Source: Halomonas sp. DQ26W
Lineage (GTDB): Bacteria > Pseudomonadota > Gammaproteobacteria > Pseudomonadales > Halomonadaceae
Reading direction: 5' to 3'
Assembly (NCBI RefSeq): GCF_003339685.1
Contig: NZ_QPKI01000002.1
Coordinates: 124,001 to 188,000 of the forward strand
Length of the DNA: 64,000 nt
Shown: positions 63,292 through 64,000 of the stretch, one piece after another
Layout of the letters: each line of letters begins with the position of its first letter
Position numbering within the stretch: the stretch's first letter is position 1
Position numbers and translations under genes: made by a program
The notes under the pieces: model-generated
Database searches by the model: none
What the model was told of the DNA's origin: nothing
What the model saw: only the letters and a program-made list of their open reading frames with translations

Positions 63292-64000
63292 ATGGGCGCA
63301 AGGGCGATCGACACCTGCCAGGCCATGGCTGGCCAGCCGACGGGGCCGGGCCTCGACGGCATGGCCCGTGCGCTGGCGCTGGTCGAGAGCGCTTCGCCTG
63401 CCGAGCTGCGCGAGTGCGCAGGCGGCATCCTCCAGGCCAGCCACGGCCTGGCCTGGGTCAGTTGCCTCTACCTCGACGGCAGCGGCCGCTGGCTGGGCAG
63501 CGATGGCGACGACATTCGCTTCGACTGCGACGACTTCCGTCACCCCTACGCCCACGCCATCCGCCAGGGCAAGCCGCTGCGCCTCGGCCTGGCAGAGGCA
63601 CGCTCGCGGCTCGACCACCCGGCCTTCCAGGCCCAGGTGGCCGCGCTGTCGGGGGACGTGCACCTCGAAGTCCGCCCGCTGCGCGCCCGGGACGGTGAGC
63701 GGGAGTGGCTCGGCGCCATGGGTGTGGCCGGCAAGGCCACCGTGCTGGAAGGGCTCGGCGAGGACCCCGAATTCGCCGCCTTCGAATCGCTGCTGTGTCG
63801 GCTATGGGCCGGCTTGTCGCGCCACCAGGGTGATCGTCACCGGGAAGCGCGGCTGCGCCAGTCCCTGGCTCAGCTCAACGACGGCGCCCGGCGCCAGGCC
63901 CTGGCCCAGCGCCTGGCCGATGATCTGCTGGGCGCCTCGCCCGCCATGCAGACGCTGCGCAGCCAGGTCATCCGCGCCGCCGAGACCGGCCTGGCCGTGC
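63292..64000 (+). CDS. vasH: Sigma-54-dependent activator, VasH-like (3' end outside window)
   Basis: The frame from ATG 63292 (GGAG upstream) is open to the window end, 236 residues so far. The first ~185 residues look like a GAF-type sensor (GGILQASHGLAWVSCLYLDGSG; DVHLEVRPLRARDGEREWLGAM), as in VasH. A helical linker follows, then DDLLGASPAMQTLRSQVIRAAE, the usual entry to the sigma-54 AAA+ domain; its Walker A would come just past the end. VasH homologues activate hcp and other T6SS operons with RpoN. It ends the operon after tssH here. Confidence 0.85.
   Translation, partial: MGARAIDTCQAMAGQPTGPGLDGMARALALVESASPAELRECAGGILQASHGLAWVSCLYLDGSGRWLGSDGDDIRFDCDDFRHPYAHAIRQGKPLRLGLAEARSRLDHPAFQAQVAALSGDVHLEVRPLRARDGEREWLGAMGVAGKATVLEGLGEDPEFAAFESLLCRLWAGLSRHQGDRHREARLRQSLAQLNDGARRQALAQRLADDLLGASPAMQTLRSQVIRAAETGLAV

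Noticed and set aside
1..64000. tRNA or rRNA genes
   Set aside because: I looked for conserved rRNA stretches and tRNA arms in intergenic gaps and saw none. A tRNA scan was not possible.

Overview
The window reads as the chromosome of a GC-rich gammaproteobacterium, most like Halomonas and its relatives. This placement is an inference from gene order and protein style, not from a database search. The first genes (gyrB end, gmhB, glyS, glyQ) follow an order also seen next to oriC in pseudomonads and relatives. Three perfect 16-bp parS sites (721, 1727, 1775) agree with a position close to the replication origin.

Layout. 1-5 kb: gyrB 3' end, then gmhB, glyS and glyQ on the minus strand. 5-16.5 kb: a lipopolysaccharide inner-core locus with hldD, waaF, an MdoB-like alkaline-phosphatase-superfamily transferase, a broken glycosyltransferase next to an intact low-GC one, GT9 and GT4 enzymes, a Kdo-kinase-like gene, a second heptosyltransferase-like GT9, hldE and waaA. 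With gmhB this covers most steps of ADP-heptose synthesis and use. 16.6-25.4 kb: rpiA, ilvA, a 31-residue membrane peptide, 5-FCL (ygfA), 6S RNA, zapA, ygfB, pepP, ubiH and ubiI. 25.4-36 kb: ctpA-type protease, envC, gpmI, a membrane rhodanese, secB, rsmE, a cvfB-like S1 protein, gshB, tonB, yqgE and ruvX; ruvX is flanked by two palindromic elements. 36-39.3 kb: an unknown membrane protein, pyrB and a Bcr/CflA-type exporter.

39.5-42.1 kb is the most unusual part. Two tandem genes encode exported low-complexity proteins rich in R, Q, D and W. One has eleven DDRW repeats and the other a period-4 glycine stretch. They are followed by an AT-rich, gene-poor scar holding a 5' fragment of maiA and a 3' fragment of a TRAP permease (dctM). 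42.1-50.6 kb: a DUF1566 protein, an IclR regulator, an enoyl-CoA hydratase, a DSD1-type PLP enzyme, serA, xseB, ispA and dxs.

50.6-64 kb: a 520-bp AT-richer leader, then one long type VI secretion operon: tssB, tssC, tssE, tssF, tssG, tagH (FHA), tssJ, tssK, tssL, tssH (ClpV) and the start of a vasH-like sigma-54 activator cut by the window end. It encodes the sheath, baseplate, two membrane-complex parts and the disassembly ATPase. No hcp, vgrG, tssM or tssA is inside the window, so they should lie downstream or elsewhere.
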